NCBI RefSeq assembly: GCF_001886715.1
Contig: NZ_CP018082.1
Location: 868,001-932,000 of the forward strand
Origin: Nocardia mangyaensis
GTDB taxonomy: Bacteria > Actinomycetota > Actinomycetes > Mycobacteriales > Mycobacteriaceae
DNA length: 64,000 nucleotides
Direction of reading: 5' to 3'
The stretch's first letter is position 1, and each line of letters opens with the position of its first letter. The notes below the pieces were generated by a model. The model worked only from the letters and a program-made list of their open reading frames with translations. It was not told the origin of the DNA and searched no databases. Below are positions 37,049-46,134 of the stretch, in pieces. The translations under genes were made by a program, and so were the position numbers.

Positions 37049-37854
37049 GGCAAGGCGACGGCAGGCCCGCTTGCGATGCCGAGGGTTCGGGCGATGACGT
37101 CGGTGCCCGTCGCGTCGCCGAGTTGGTAGGCCAGCCGGTTGCGGCCGGCCAGGGAACGATGCCGGGTCGCCCGGGTGACCCGTTCGTGGTTGGCGCCGAT
37201 GCGCAGATGGTCGAGCAGCACGGTGCCGGTGGCGACGCCGAGCACGGCGGCCTCGGCCGCGGTGGCGGCGCGGGCCAGCACGGTGTCGCGGTGCGCGGTC
37301 TCGCCGTAGCCCCGGTCGGCCAGCCGACGGGTGGTGCCCTCGGGGATGTCGTGCGGTGAGTCGATGCCTGCCGCCTCGGCGAGATCGCGTGGGTAGAAAC
37401 TCACCTCCCACGACCACGGTTCGTTGTCGAGGTACTGCACCACGGTGCGGGCGAGCACCCAGGAGTCGACCGCCACGCCGAGCCAGTGCGCCACCTGGGA
37501 GTCGGCGGGTTCCATCTTGGCGCTGAATTCCTTGGACGGCTCCCGGTTCGCCGCGCGCGCGATCTCCTCGAAGATGTCGTGTGCGGACCGGGGACGATCG
37601 CGACGGATGTGGTCGGTGACCACCGATTCCAGCACTTCCTGGTTTCGCACGATCGTGCCGCGGGAAGTCGCTGTGTAGACGAGGTTTTCGGCGACCAGCA
37701 CCTGAATCGCGTTGCGCGCGGTGGTGATCGAGACCTGCATCTGCTCGGCCAGCTCGGAATGGCTGGGCAGCCGGTCGGCCGGTTTCCACGTGCCCGCGCG
37801 GATCTCCTCGCGGAGGAGGTTCGCGATCCGGAGGTAGGTCGGACCGTCCGCCAT
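37045..37854 (-). CDS. GntR/HutC-family transcriptional regulator
   Basis: About 269 residues. Of two adjacent ATG codons (37857 and 37854) the second is better spaced from GAGGAG. The N-terminal winged helix-turn-helix (about 8-70) has Tyr-Leu-Arg-Ile-Ala-x-x-Leu-Arg-Glu-Glu-Ile and Leu-Pro-Ser-His-Ser-Glu-Leu-Ala. The C-terminal UTRA ligand domain (about 95-245) has Val-Leu-Ala-Arg-Thr-Val-Val-Gln-Tyr and Trp-Glu-Val-Ser-Phe-Tyr-Pro. It probably represses its own operon with the acetyltransferase in response to a small ligand. A dyad upstream may be its operator. Confidence 0.88.
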   Translation of the reverse strand: MADGPTYLRIANLLREEIRAGTWKPADRLPSHSELAEQMQVSITTARNAIQVLVAENLVYTATSRGTIVRNQEVLESVVTDHIRRDRPRSAHDIFEEIARAANREPSKEFSAKMEPADSQVAHWLGVAVDSWVLARTVVQYLDNEPWSWEVSFYPRDLAEAAGIDSPHDIPEGTTRRLADRGYGETAHRDTVLARAATAAEAAVLGVATGTVLLDHLRIGANHERVTRATRHRSLAGRNRLAYQLGDATGTDVIARTLGIASGPAVALP

Positions 37855-37876
37855 CATGCTCCTCGGTAGGTCGTGC

Positions 37877-37907
37877 AGGTAACGAAGTGTACTCGTCTGG
37901 GTTACCT
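37877..37907. promoter_or_regulatory. Candidate GntR operator dyad
   Basis: Inverted arms AGGTAAC (37877-37883) and GTTACCT (37901-37907) with a 17-base spacer, within 50 bases upstream of the gntR start and also upstream of the divergent DUF4254 gene. The wide spacer overlaps a TACACT hexamer that could be a -10 element on the minus strand. The site is plausible for an autoregulating repressor. Confidence 0.4.
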
Positions 37908-37997
37908 ACGGCCGAGTAATGCTTGACAGGAAGCTTGCGAGGTTTATTGTAATGAACGTCCTGATCCGGTGCTGTGCGGCGATGACGGCGAGGCAAC

Positions 37998-38528
37998 GTG
38001 GCTGGTTCGGAGAGTTCAACGGTTGTAATGGCTTTCCCCGACACACTGCGGTGTGTCGATACCGCCGGGCCACCGGCGAGCACCGGTCTACTGCCGCTCT
38101 CCGATCTCCTCGTCCGGGCGTGTCGCGGCCACCGTGTGGTGGGTGGGCCCCTGCTGTGGTTCGCGCGTGATCTGGCGGTGCTGCACGAGAAGCGCGTCGT
38201 CGGGCGCGGCGGATCAGTTGACACCGATCCCGTGGTGATGCGGGAGATCGACTGCCGCCGCAGCGAACTCGTCCTCGCGATCGACGACTGGGTGCTGCGC
38301 GGCGTGCCCCAGCATCGGCTCGGCGCCACCCTGCACACCGAGACCATCGGCGCGGTCATCGACCGGCTTGCCGAGTCGTCGGTGCGCGCCCATCACGCAC
38401 TGATGACCCTGGCCGCCAACGACGAGATGCTGCACTGCGCCTGGCATCACCTCGCCGAACTGGCCGACGCCTACGACGATCTGGTGCGTGATGTGATCGC
38501 CGGGCGCAGGCGACTACCCGAGTGGTGA
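37998..38528 (+). CDS. DUF4254-like protein
   Basis: A 176-residue protein from GTG 37998, which has GAGG at 37990-37993; ATG 38028 is an alternative with a poorly spaced ribosome-binding site. It looks like the actinobacterial DUF4254 family: Leu-Leu-Pro-Leu-Ser-Asp-Leu-Leu-Val-Arg-Ala-Cys-Arg near the start, a central Arg-x-Glu-Leu-Val-x-x-Ile-Asp-Asp-Trp, and a C-terminal Leu-Ala-x-Leu-Ala-Asp-Ala-Tyr-Asp-Asp-Leu-Val. It is helical and soluble with no known activity. The gene is divergent from gntR and convergent with the EspI-like gene. Confidence 0.6.
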   Translation: MAGSESSTVVMAFPDTLRCVDTAGPPASTGLLPLSDLLVRACRGHRVVGGPLLWFARDLAVLHEKRVVGRGGSVDTDPVVMREIDCRRSELVLAIDDWVLRGVPQHRLGATLHTETIGAVIDRLAESSVRAHHALMTLAANDEMLHCAWHHLAELADAYDDLVRDVIAGRRRLPEW

Positions 38529-38544
38529 GGGGCGCCGCCGCGCG

Positions 38545-41500
38545 TCAGCCGAACCGGTGGTGCCGCACGCTGAACTCGTCGGCCACCGTCGCGGCCAGCT
38601 CCACATAGGCGCGCTTGGTCGACTTGTGCAGGCGGTGCAGGTCGATCTCGGCGCCTTCGGACAGATGCTCGTCATAGGGGATGATGTGCACGGCGCGGCA
38701 CCGCGAGAGAAAGTACTCACGTAGCTGCTGGACGCCGACATTCGGGGAACCCTCACGCGGCAGATTGATCACCACCACCGCGTTGCGGACCAGGTGGTCG
38801 TGCCCGTGCAGCGACAACCAGTCCAGCGTGGCCGCGGCGCTGCGGGCGCCGTCGATCGCGGCCGAGGAGATCAGCACCAGCGAATGCGCCAGGTCGAGCA
38901 CGCCGCTCATCGCCGAGTGCATCAGGCCGGTGCCGCAGTCGGTGAGGATGATGTTGTAGAACCGCTGCAGAATGCGGGCCACCGCGCGGTATTCCTCGTC
39001 GTTGAACGACTCCGACGCGGCCGGATCCCGTTCGCTGGCGAGCACTTCCAGGCGGCTCGAGCTCTGCGAGGTGTGTCTGCGGACATCGGAGTAGCGCTCG
39101 ATCGAGGGATCGAGCAGCAGATCGCGCACGGTCGATCGGGTCTGCAACGCCACGCGCTGGGACAGGGTGCCGAAGTCGGGGTTCGCGTCGACCGCGATCA
39201 CCCGGTCGCCACGGATCGAGGCGAAGATCGACCCGAGGCCGGTGGTGGTCGTCGTCTTGCCGACGCCACCTTTGAGCGAGAGCACCGCGATCCGGTAGTC
39301 ACCGCGTACGGGCTGGCGGATGCGCGCCACCAGTTCCTGCAGGCGCCGCTCCTCCGCGGACATGCCCGGATTGATCGCGCCACCCGAAACATGGTGCACC
39401 GCTTTGCGCCAGCCGCTGCCCGGCGCCTTCTTGACGCGCTTGACGGGGACGTTGTCGAGCGAGGGCTGTTGGAATCCCGGTGGCTGCGCTCCCCACTGGC
39501 CGTGGTTCGCGGGCGGTTGGCCGGGCGCCTGCTGGTACGGCTGCGCCGGCGCGCCGGTGTGCTGCGCCCAGGTCCCATCCGGTCGCTGGTAGGGCTGGCC
39601 GAGCGCGCCGTCCGGCTGGCCGGGGCGGGCGTCGAACTGCTGAGACGGCTGGACGAAAGTGCCGTCGGGCCGCTGGTGGTACGCGGCCGCATGCTGCGGC
39701 GGGGTCGCGTCGGTCGGCTGCGCGAATTCGCCGGAGCGGTAACCGGTGTGCGCGTGCTGGCCGCCACCCGGACGGTTCGGATCGAAACCGACCGGTCCGT
39801 TGGTGGGGCTCGGATCGCTCGCGGGCGCCCGATGCTGAGCAGCCTGCACCCTCGGATCATCCGACCGGAACACCTCGGTCCGGCCATCGGCGGGGTCGCC
39901 CGGCATCGCGTCGTAGCGCGGCGTCGCCGGATAGGCGGGCACCTGGGCGTTGTCCCCCGAGGCATACGGCGACGGTGCCGCACTGCCCGGCGCGCGCTGC
40001 GGAACAGCGCCGGTGCCGTAGGGGGATGCCGGCCCGGTCCCCGGCGCGAATCCTCCCGCGTCGTGCGGGGATCGGGGGTCGGCCGGACCCTGCGGGATAC
40101 CCGACTGCGGACCGCGCATCCCCGCCGATCCCGCGGAGGAACCGATGCCCGGCGCGCCGGCATGCTGCTGACCGGGAACCGAGGGTGCGCCGCTCGCGGC
40201 CGCAGGTCGACCCGTGCTCTGGTCGCCGTGGTCCGCGGGAGTGAGGGGCGCGTTGGCCGCTCGCGTCGCGGAGACGTCGGTCTCCGGCCGCAGCGGGGGC
40301 TGAGCACCGGTGGCGGAAGCGCCTGGCTGGTGACCGGTGCCCTGGGCGGCTTGGTCCGCCGGAGCGGAATGCCCGCGCTGAGCTCCCGAAGAGGGAGTCG
40401 ACGGTTCGTCGGCATCGGATCTGGCTGCCCGACGGCCGGTGACTGCCGGTGCGCCCTCCGCCGAGGGTGCGTGTCGCTGCGGGGCCGCGATATCAGGGCG
40501 GCGGTCGGTGGCGGGTGTCGCGGCGCCAGGGACCGGCTCACGGGGACCGGAGTCGGTGGCACTGACTTCGGAGTCGGCGGGGGTCGAGGCGGTGGGGGCG
40601 TTCGGCGCAGCGCTCGGTTCGGCGCCTGCGGGGTTTGCGCCAGGTGGTGCTGGCGCTGTGGCCTGCGCGGGTGTGGAAGTCGCGATCGACGGGCCGGACG
40701 GGGGCGTGGAGGTCGCGCTCGACGGGTCGGCGGGGGCACTCGCGGCGGGGATCGGCAGTTCGGGGGCCGAGTGGCGGGGGCCAGGGGTCGATGGGCGGGC
40801 GGACTCGCTCGGGGGAGCGGCGATCGGCTCGGGGTCGGCGGTCTCGGAGCGCGTGGATGTGGGGCGGGGGGAAACCTGCTGTGGGGTAGCGGGGGTGGAG
40901 TCGGCCGGTGCCGGTGCCGTCAGGCGGGGCGGGGCCTGGCGGGGCTGTTCGGGGGCGACCCGCGCGGCCTCGCTCGGGGCAGGCGGGTCCGGCAGCGGTG
41001 GTGGTGGCGGCAGGTCGGGGCGGCGGGTCGGGCCGAGGGGAGTGAAGCCGGTCGAGGGCGGGCCCGGTCTGCGGGTGGGCAGGCCGGGGCCGGGGTCGGT
41101 GGGCGCCTCGGGCGCCGGTGCGGCGGACTGCGGTGGAACCTGAGCGCCGGTCACCGGGCCGTGCTGCGCGGGCGGTGTCGCACCGGGACCCACCGGCGCC
41201 GGACCATGCGAGGGCGCGGGGGGCGTGGTACCGGCCGGAGCCTGACCGTGCGCACCGATCCGACCGCTTTCCCACGGCGCGGGCTGCGCCGGTGTCGGCG
41301 CACCGTGCCGAGGCGAGTGCTCGCGAGTGGCGGCGGACGGGGTCGCGCCGCTTTCCCGCGGTGCGCTGTTCGGCGTGGGGCCGCCCTGCGGTGCGGCGGG
41401 GTCGCGCCGTGGCGGGATCGCGCCGCCTTCTGGTGACAGGTGGTCGTTCGCGGTCGGCGCGGGACCTGACTGGAAGCCGTTGTCCCAGGGGGCGCGCTCG

Positions 41501-41961
41501 TTCGCCGACGGGCCCCCCTGCCAGGGCGCGGGGCCGGTGGCGGGGGTGGCGTTGTTCTCCCACGGGGCGGGGCCGGACGCCGGAGTGTTGCCGCCCTGCC
41601 ACGGCGCGGTGTCGTTGGCCGGGGCGGCGGTGTTCGGGGTCGCGTTCGGGCCCGGTTGCTGCCATCCGGGAGCCTGGGGGCCGGGGGCGGCGTCGGGCGT
41701 GCCGGTCGACCAGGCACCACCGGGCTGCGCGGGAGCGCTCTCGGTTTCCTCGGCGTGCTTGTCCCTGCGCTTGCCCCGGCGTTTGTCCTTCCGGGCATCG
41801 TCGCCACCGCCAAGTCCCATGAAGCGGCGGCGTTTGGGCGCCTCGTCGATCTCATCTTCCTGGGGCAGGTTCTCGACCGGAGCCTCGTAACCGACCTTGG
41901 TGACTTCGCTCTCCGACAGCCACGGCGGCAACATGGGGAGGCTGTCGTTGCTGCGGCTCAC
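38545..41961 (-). CDS. EspI-like MinD/ParA ATPase with very long Pro/Ala-rich N-terminus
   Basis: About 1,138 residues from GTG 41961, with GGAG seven bases upstream; ATG 41934 is an alternative. A short conserved head (Leu-Pro-Met-Leu-Pro-Pro-Trp-Leu and a basic Arg-Arg-Arg-Phe-Met-Gly-Leu) is followed by about 780 residues of Pro/Ala/Gly/Thr-rich low complexity. The C-terminal 250 residues are a MinD/ParA ATPase with the deviant Walker A Lys897-Gly-Gly-Val-Gly-Lys902-Thr and a Val-Asp-Ala-Asn-Pro-Asp-Phe-Gly switch region. EspI of ESX-1 has this architecture and modulates secretion according to cellular state. Placement a few kilobases from locus A supports that role. The disordered part is far longer than in mycobacterial EspI. 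Confidence 0.75.
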   Translation of the reverse strand: MSRSNDSLPMLPPWLSESEVTKVGYEAPVENLPQEDEIDEAPKRRRFMGLGGGDDARKDKRRGKRRDKHAEETESAPAQPGGAWSTGTPDAAPGPQAPGWQQPGPNATPNTAAPANDTAPWQGGNTPASGPAPWENNATPATGPAPWQGGPSANERAPWDNGFQSGPAPTANDHLSPEGGAIPPRRDPAAPQGGPTPNSAPRESGATPSAATREHSPRHGAPTPAQPAPWESGRIGAHGQAPAGTTPPAPSHGPAPVGPGATPPAQHGPVTGAQVPPQSAAPAPEAPTDPGPGLPTRRPGPPSTGFTPLGPTRRPDLPPPPPLPDPPAPSEAARVAPEQPRQAPPRLTAPAPADSTPATPQQVSPRPTSTRSETADPEPIAAPPSESARPSTPGPRHSAPELPIPAASAPADPSSATSTPPSGPSIATSTPAQATAPAPPGANPAGAEPSAAPNAPTASTPADSEVSATDSGPREPVPGAATPATDRRPDIAAPQRHAPSAEGAPAVTGRRAARSDADEPSTPSSGAQRGHSAPADQAAQGTGHQPGASATGAQPPLRPETDVSATRAANAPLTPADHGDQSTGRPAAASGAPSVPGQQHAGAPGIGSSAGSAGMRGPQSGIPQGPADPRSPHDAGGFAPGTGPASPYGTGAVPQRAPGSAAPSPYASGDNAQVPAYPATPRYDAMPGDPADGRTEVFRSDDPRVQAAQHRAPASDPSPTNGPVGFDPNRPGGGQHAHTGYRSGEFAQPTDATPPQHAAAYHQRPDGTFVQPSQQFDARPGQPDGALGQPYQRPDGTWAQHTGAPAQPYQQAPGQPPANHGQWGAQPPGFQQPSLDNVPVKRVKKAPGSGWRKAVHHVSGGAINPGMSAEERRLQELVARIRQPVRGDYRIAVLSLKGGVGKTTTTTGLGSIFASIRGDRVIAVDANPDFGTLSQRVALQTRSTVRDLLLDPSIERYSDVRRHTSQSSSRLEVLASERDPAASESFNDEEYRAVARILQRFYNIILTDCGTGLMHSAMSGVLDLAHSLVLISSAAIDGARSAAATLDWLSLHGHDHLVRNAVVVINLPREGSPNVGVQQLREYFLSRCRAVHIIPYDEHLSEGAEIDLHRLHKSTKRAYVELAATVADEFSVRHHRFG

Positions 41962-42254
41962 CGGTGCGCTCCGCTCACCAGGGTCCCCCGATCTGCTCGA
42001 CCCACTTCTGGACGTCGGTGAGTTTACGCGACAACCCGGGGGTCGTGGCGGGTGGTCCGGGCGGGCGAGAGAGCCGGACCGGGTGTACGGTTCGGGGCGT
42101 TTTTGCCTCTGGCCACCCGGCCCGGTAAGCTTGAGCGGCGGTGCACCTATGCGCCGACTGTTCGCATGCATACCGACAAGTCCGTCGGGACCTGCGAGTG
42201 AGCAGCTACGAGGCAATCCAACTCAGGTTGAGCATAACCGGGATCGCGGAGGAT
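41962..42254. other. Intergenic region upstream of infA
   Basis: These 293 bases separate the minus-strand EspI-like gene from infA. I see no convincing gene. The stretch should contain divergent promoters; a TAAGCT hexamer near 42125 could be a -10 element for the infA operon. That leaves a leader of roughly 120 bases, long enough for regulatory structure, but I see no recognisable riboswitch. Confidence 0.4.
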
Positions 42255-42476
42255 ATGGCGAAGAAAGACGGGGCCATCGAGGTCGAGGGTCGAGTTGTCG
42301 AGCCGCTGCCCAATGCGATGTTCCGGATCGAGCTCGAGAACGGTCACAAGGTTCTCGCGCACATCAGCGGAAAGATGCGGCAGCACTACATTCGCATCCT
42401 TCCGGAAGACCGCGTGGTCGTCGAGCTGTCGCCGTACGACCTCTCACGCGGCCGGATTGTCTACCGCTACAAGTGA
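42255..42476 (+). CDS. infA: Translation initiation factor IF-1
   Basis: A 73-residue S1-like OB-fold protein starting [12 protein letters not shown], matching the mycobacterial protein essentially residue for residue as I recall it. It binds the ribosomal A site during initiation. GGAGG lies just upstream of ATG 42255. It heads the conserved infA-rpmJ-rpsM-rpsK-rpsD-rpoA-rplQ-truA run. Confidence 0.99.
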
Positions 42477-42485
42477 GACCCGCCT

Positions 42486-42515
42486 GACGCCGCGAGCCCG
42501 AGGGCACGCGGCGTC
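42486..42515 (+). other. Hairpin in the infA-rpmJ spacer
   Basis: Perfect 9-base arms GACGCCGCG (42486-42494) and CGCGGCGTC (42507-42515), ten bases after the infA stop, without a T-run. A second hairpin with arms TTCCCCAG and CTGGGGAA lies at 42555-42577. These may attenuate, process or stabilise the operon transcript; neither looks like a full intrinsic terminator in the + direction. Confidence 0.5.
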
Positions 42516-42625
42516 GCATGGTGTTTCGGGCCCGCCCGGAACACGCACCAAGACTTCCCCAGTCGTCGGCTGGGGAAAAACTGTGTTCACGAGACCTTCG
42601 TGAACCAAGAAGAGATTGGACGGAC

Positions 42626-42739
42626 GTGAAGGTTCAGCCGAGCGTCAAGAAGATCTGCGAGAAGTGCAAGGTGATCCGCCGTCACGGTCGGGTCATGGTG
42701 ATCTGCGACAACCTGCGCCACAAGCAGCGTCAGGGCTGA
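42626..42739 (+). CDS. rpmJ: 50S ribosomal protein L36
   Basis: A 37-residue ribosomal protein starting at GTG 42626. It is the zinc-binding (C+) form, with Cys11, Cys14, Cys27 and His32 as ligands. Many Actinobacteria also have a zinc-free copy elsewhere, expressed under zinc starvation. About 180 bases without a gene separate it from rpsM; that spacer has a short CACCGG/CCGGTG dyad and could be an r-protein leader. Confidence 0.98.
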   Translation: MKVQPSVKKICEKCKVIRRHGRVMVICDNLRHKQRQG

Positions 42740-42921
42740 TCGAGCCTCACCGCCGGGCACCGATCGTCTGATCGGACTGACCGAAAAGAAGAACTCCCAG
42801 CTCCAGCACGTGCACGAGGATTCGCACGCGCCAACCACCGGCACGGAGGCCGGTGCCCCCACTGCAAAGACGGGGGGACGGACGGGGAGCAGACCTCCGC
42901 AACCATTAAGGAACCTGCCAC

Positions 42922-43293
42922 ATGGCACGTCTGATGGGCGTCGATCTCCCGCGCGAAAAGCGCATGGAGATCGCGCTGACCTACATTTTCGGAATCGGGC
43001 GCACCCGCGCCGCCCAGATCCTGGCCGAGACGGGCGTGAGCCCCGACCTGCGCTCCAAGGACCTGAACGACGACGACCTGTCGAAGCTCCGCGAGTACAT
43101 CGAGGCTTCGGACTACAAGGTCGAAGGTGACCTGCGCCGCGAGGTTCAGGCCGATATTCGTCGCAAGATCGAGATCGGCTGCTACCAGGGCATCCGCCAC
43201 CGTCGTGGCCTGCCCGTTCGTGGTCAGCGCACCAAGACCAACGCGCGTACGCGCAAGGGTCCGAAGAAGACCGTCGCCGGCAAGAAGAAGTAG
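42922..43293 (+). CDS. rpsM: 30S ribosomal protein S13
   Basis: A 123-residue protein of normal length with AAGGA as ribosome-binding site. It starts [10 protein letters not shown], followed by the helix-hairpin motif [10 protein letters not shown]. The basic tail [10 protein letters not shown] contacts tRNA at the P site and the S19 neighbourhood. It ends ten bases before rpsK. Confidence 0.99.
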   Translation: MARLMGVDLPREKRMEIALTYIFGIGRTRAAQILAETGVSPDLRSKDLNDDDLSKLREYIEASDYKVEGDLRREVQADIRRKIEIGCYQGIRHRRGLPVRGQRTKTNARTRKGPKKTVAGKKK

Positions 43294-43302
43294 GGATAGC
43301 GT

Positions 43303-43716
43303 ATGCCTCCGAAGAGCCGGGCCGCTGGCCCGAAGAAGACTCAGAAGTCGCGTCGCCGGGATAAGAAGAACATCCCGCACGGCCACGCGCACATCAAGAG
43401 CACGTTCAACAACACCATCGTCTCGATCACCGACCCCGAGGGCAATGTCATCTCGTGGGCGTCGTCGGGTCACGTCGGCTTCAAGGGTTCGCGTAAGAGC
43501 ACCCCGTTCGCCGCGCAGCTCGCCGCCGAGAACGCTGCCCGCAAGGCGCAGGAGAACGGTGTCAAGAAGGTCGACGTGTTCGTGAAGGGCCCGGGTTCGG
43601 GCCGCGAGACCGCGATCCGTTCGCTGCAGGCCGCGGGCCTGGAAGTGGGCTCGATCTCCGATGTCACCCCGCAGCCGCACAACGGCTGCCGTCCGCCCAA
43701 GCGGCGTCGCGTCTAA
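43303..43716 (+). CDS. rpsK: 30S ribosomal protein S11
   Basis: A 137-residue protein. The Lys/Arg-rich N-terminus precedes His-Ile-x-Ser-Thr-Phe-Asn-Asn-Thr-Ile-Val and the C-terminal Asp-Val-Thr-Pro-x-[13 protein letters not shown] typical of bacterial S11. It lines the platform near the Shine-Dalgarno helix. Confidence 0.99.
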   Translation: MPPKSRAAGPKKTQKSRRRDKKNIPHGHAHIKSTFNNTIVSITDPEGNVISWASSGHVGFKGSRKSTPFAAQLAAENAARKAQENGVKKVDVFVKGPGSGRETAIRSLQAAGLEVGSISDVTPQPHNGCRPPKRRRV

Positions 43717-43736
43717 GCGGGAAAGGAACAGCTGAA

Positions 43737-44342
43737 ATGGCACGTTATACAGGCCCCATCACCCGCAAGTCGCGTCGTCTGCGCGTCGACCTCGTCGGAG
43801 GCGACCAGGCGTTCGAGCGTCGTCCTTACCCGCCCGGCCAGCACGGCCGCGCGCGGATCAAGGAATCCGAGTACCTCATGCAGCTGCAGGAGAAGCAGAA
43901 GGCTCGCTTCTCCTACGGCGTCATGGAGAAGCAGTTCCGTCGCTACTACGAAGAGGCCAACCGCCTCAAGGGCAAGACCGGCGACAACCTGCTCCGTCTG
44001 CTCGAGTCGCGTCTGGACAACGTCGTGTACCGCGCCGGTCTGGCGCGTACCCGTCGTCAGGCTCGCCAGCTGGTCAGCCACGGTCACTTCACCGTCAACG
44101 GTGTCAAGGTGGACGTGCCCAGCTACCAGGTCTCCCAGTACGACATCATCGATGTCAGGGAGAAGTCGCTGCCGACCCTGCCGTTCCAGGTCGCGCGTGA
44201 GACCGTCGGCGATCGTCAGGTCCCCGGTTGGCTGCAGGTCGTCCCCGGCCGCCTGCGCATCCTGGTCCACCAGCTGCCCGAGCGCGCGCAGATCGATGTG
44301 CCGCTGACCGAACAGCTCATCGTCGAGTACTACTCGAAGTAA
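43737..44342 (+). CDS. rpsD: 30S ribosomal protein S4
   Basis: A 201-residue primary 16S rRNA-binding protein and usual autoregulator of the operon. It lacks the N-terminal zinc cysteines, so it is the C-minus form, in contrast to the zinc-binding L36 of the same operon. The S4 RNA-binding domain is present around Leu-Glu-Ser-Arg-Leu-Asp-Asn-Val-Val-Tyr-Arg and Ala-Arg-Gln-Leu-Val-Ser-His-Gly-His-Phe. Confidence 0.99.
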   Translation: MARYTGPITRKSRRLRVDLVGGDQAFERRPYPPGQHGRARIKESEYLMQLQEKQKARFSYGVMEKQFRRYYEEANRLKGKTGDNLLRLLESRLDNVVYRAGLARTRRQARQLVSHGHFTVNGVKVDVPSYQVSQYDIIDVREKSLPTLPFQVARETVGDRQVPGWLQVVPGRLRILVHQLPERAQIDVPLTEQLIVEYYSK

Positions 44343-44434
44343 TCGCTCAACGGTGGGGGTCGTTGACACGACGGCCCCCGCAATCACTGACCAGGCGTCA
44401 AATAGCGGACGCCCTGAACAGGAAGTAGATCCTC

Positions 44435-45493
44435 ATGCTGATTTCCCAGCGCCCGACACTGACCGAAGAGGTCGTTGCCGAGAACCGCTCGAAGTTCACC
44501 ATCGAACCGCTCGAGCCGGGCTTCGGCTACACCCTCGGCAACTCGCTGCGTCGTACCCTGCTGTCCTCCATTCCGGGGGCCGCGGTCACGAGCATCCGCA
44601 TCGACGGCGTCCTGCACGAGTTCACCACCGTTCCCGGCGTGAAGGAGGATGTCACCGACATCATCCTGAACCTCAAGGGCCTGGTCGTGTCCTCCGAAGA
44701 GGACGAGCCGGTCACCATGTACGTGCGCAAGCAGGGCCCCGGCGCCGTCACCGCTGGTGACATCGTGCCGCCTGCCGGCGTCATCGTGCACAACCCGGAC
44801 ATGCACATCGCCACCCTGAACGACAAGGGCAAGCTCGAGATCGAGCTCGTCGTCGAGCGGGGCCGTGGTTACGTGCCCGCCGTGCAGAACAAGGCGACCG
44901 GTGCGGAAATCGGCAGGATCCCGGTGGATTCGATCTACTCCCCGGTGCTCAAGGTGACCTACAAGGTCGAGGCCACCCGTGTCGAGCAGCGCACCGACTT
45001 CGACCGTCTCATCCTCGACGTGGAGACCAAGAACTCCATCACGGCCCGGGACGCGCTCGCTTCGGCGGGTAAGACCCTGGTCGAGCTCTTCGGCCTGGCC
45101 CGTGAGCTCAACGTCGAAGCCGAGGGCATCGAGATCGGCCCCAGCCCGGCCGAGGCGGATCACATCGCCTCCTTCGGTCTGCCGATCGAGGACCTGGACC
45201 TCACCGTCCGGTCCTACAACTGCCTCAAGCGCGAGGGTGTGCACACGGTGGGCGAGCTCGTCGCCCGCACCGAGTCGGACCTGCTCGACATCCGCAACTT
45301 CGGCCAGAAGTCCATCGACGAGGTCAAGGTCAAGCTCCACGCGCTCGGCCTCTCGCTGAAGGACAGCCCGGCGTCGTTCGACCCGTCCTCCGTGGTGGGT
45401 TACGACGCGAGCACCGGAACGTGGAGCGACAGCGGCACGTTCAGTGATACCGACGGTGGCGAGCAGGACTACGCCGAGACCGAACAGCTCTAG
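44435..45493 (+). CDS. rpoA: RNA polymerase alpha subunit
   Basis: A 352-residue subunit. The N-terminal dimerisation domain (about 1-230) contains [14 protein letters not shown]. A linker leads to the C-terminal DNA- and activator-binding domain (about 250-315) with [14 protein letters not shown] and Asn-Phe-Gly-Gln-Lys-Ser. An acidic tail ends the protein. Confidence 0.99.
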   Translation: MLISQRPTLTEEVVAENRSKFTIEPLEPGFGYTLGNSLRRTLLSSIPGAAVTSIRIDGVLHEFTTVPGVKEDVTDIILNLKGLVVSSEEDEPVTMYVRKQGPGAVTAGDIVPPAGVIVHNPDMHIATLNDKGKLEIELVVERGRGYVPAVQNKATGAEIGRIPVDSIYSPVLKVTYKVEATRVEQRTDFDRLILDVETKNSITARDALASAGKTLVELFGLARELNVEAEGIEIGPSPAEADHIASFGLPIEDLDLTVRSYNCLKREGVHTVGELVARTESDLLDIRNFGQKSIDEVKVKLHALGLSLKDSPASFDPSSVVGYDASTGTWSDSGTFSDTDGGEQDYAETEQL

Positions 45494-45538
45494 GCCGCAG
45501 GGGGGCACCCCGGCGCAGCCTTTCACAAGGAGAATCCA

Positions 45539-46063
45539 ATGCCCAAGCCCAAGAAGGGTGCCCGCTTCGGCGGGTCGGCGTCGCACCAGAAGGCGATCTT
45601 CGCCAATCTGGCCACGGCGCTCTTCGAGCACGGTCGTATCACGACCACCGAGTCCAAGGCCAAGGCGGTTCGCCCCTACGCCGAGAAGATCATCACCAAG
45701 GCGAAGGGCGGCACCCTCGCCGACCGTCGTGAGGTGCTGAAGGTCATCCGCAACAAGGACGTCGTACACGCCCTGTTCGCGGAGATCGGCCCCTCGTTCG
45801 AGGGTCGCGAGGGTGGCTACACCCGCATCATCAAGGCGCTGCCGCGCAAGGGTGACAACGCGCCGATGGCCATCATCGAGCTCGTCCGCGAGAAGACCGT
45901 GACCAACGAGGCCGATCGGGCTCGTCGCGTCGCCGCTTCGCAGAAAGCCGAGGAGGCCCCGGCTGCCGAGGTCGTCGAGGAGAAGACCGAAGAGGTCGTC
46001 GCCGAGGCTCCGGCCGCCGAGGACAAGGCCGCTGAGGCCGCCGAGGACAAGAAGGACGCCTGA
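45539..46063 (+). CDS. rplQ: 50S ribosomal protein L17
   Basis: A 174-residue protein, longer than the roughly 120-residue core. The first 135 residues are canonical L17, with Arg-Phe-Gly-Gly-Ser-x-Ser-His-Gln-Lys and [10 protein letters not shown]. The rest is an Ala/Glu/Lys-rich acidic extension common in actinobacterial L17. The ribosome-binding site is AAGGAGA. The gene is followed by a hairpin terminator. Confidence 0.98.
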   Translation: MPKPKKGARFGGSASHQKAIFANLATALFEHGRITTTESKAKAVRPYAEKIITKAKGGTLADRREVLKVIRNKDVVHALFAEIGPSFEGREGGYTRIIKALPRKGDNAPMAIIELVREKTVTNEADRARRVAASQKAEEAPAAEVVEEKTEEVVAEAPAAEDKAAEAAEDKKDA

Positions 46064-46079
46064 TTTCAGGAGTTCGATC

Positions 46080-46115
46080 GAGCCCGTCACCCCGCGTGGG
46101 TGGCGGGCTCGGTTC
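46080..46115 (+). terminator. Terminator after rplQ
   Basis: Thirteen-base arms (46080-46092 and 46098-46110) with one G-T wobble around a 5-base loop, followed by GGTTCTTT. It sits 16 bases after the rplQ stop and just before the truA ribosome-binding site, so truA probably depends on read-through or its own promoter. Confidence 0.75.
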
Positions 46116-46134
46116 TTTCATCCGGGAGGAAGCG

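Noticed and set aside
38794..41436. A long + strand open frame of 880 codons opposite the EspI-like gene
   Set aside because: It is antisense to a gene with a clear MinD/ParA domain. It is Arg/Gly-rich nonsense expected from high-GC Pro/Ala-coding DNA and has no domain of its own.
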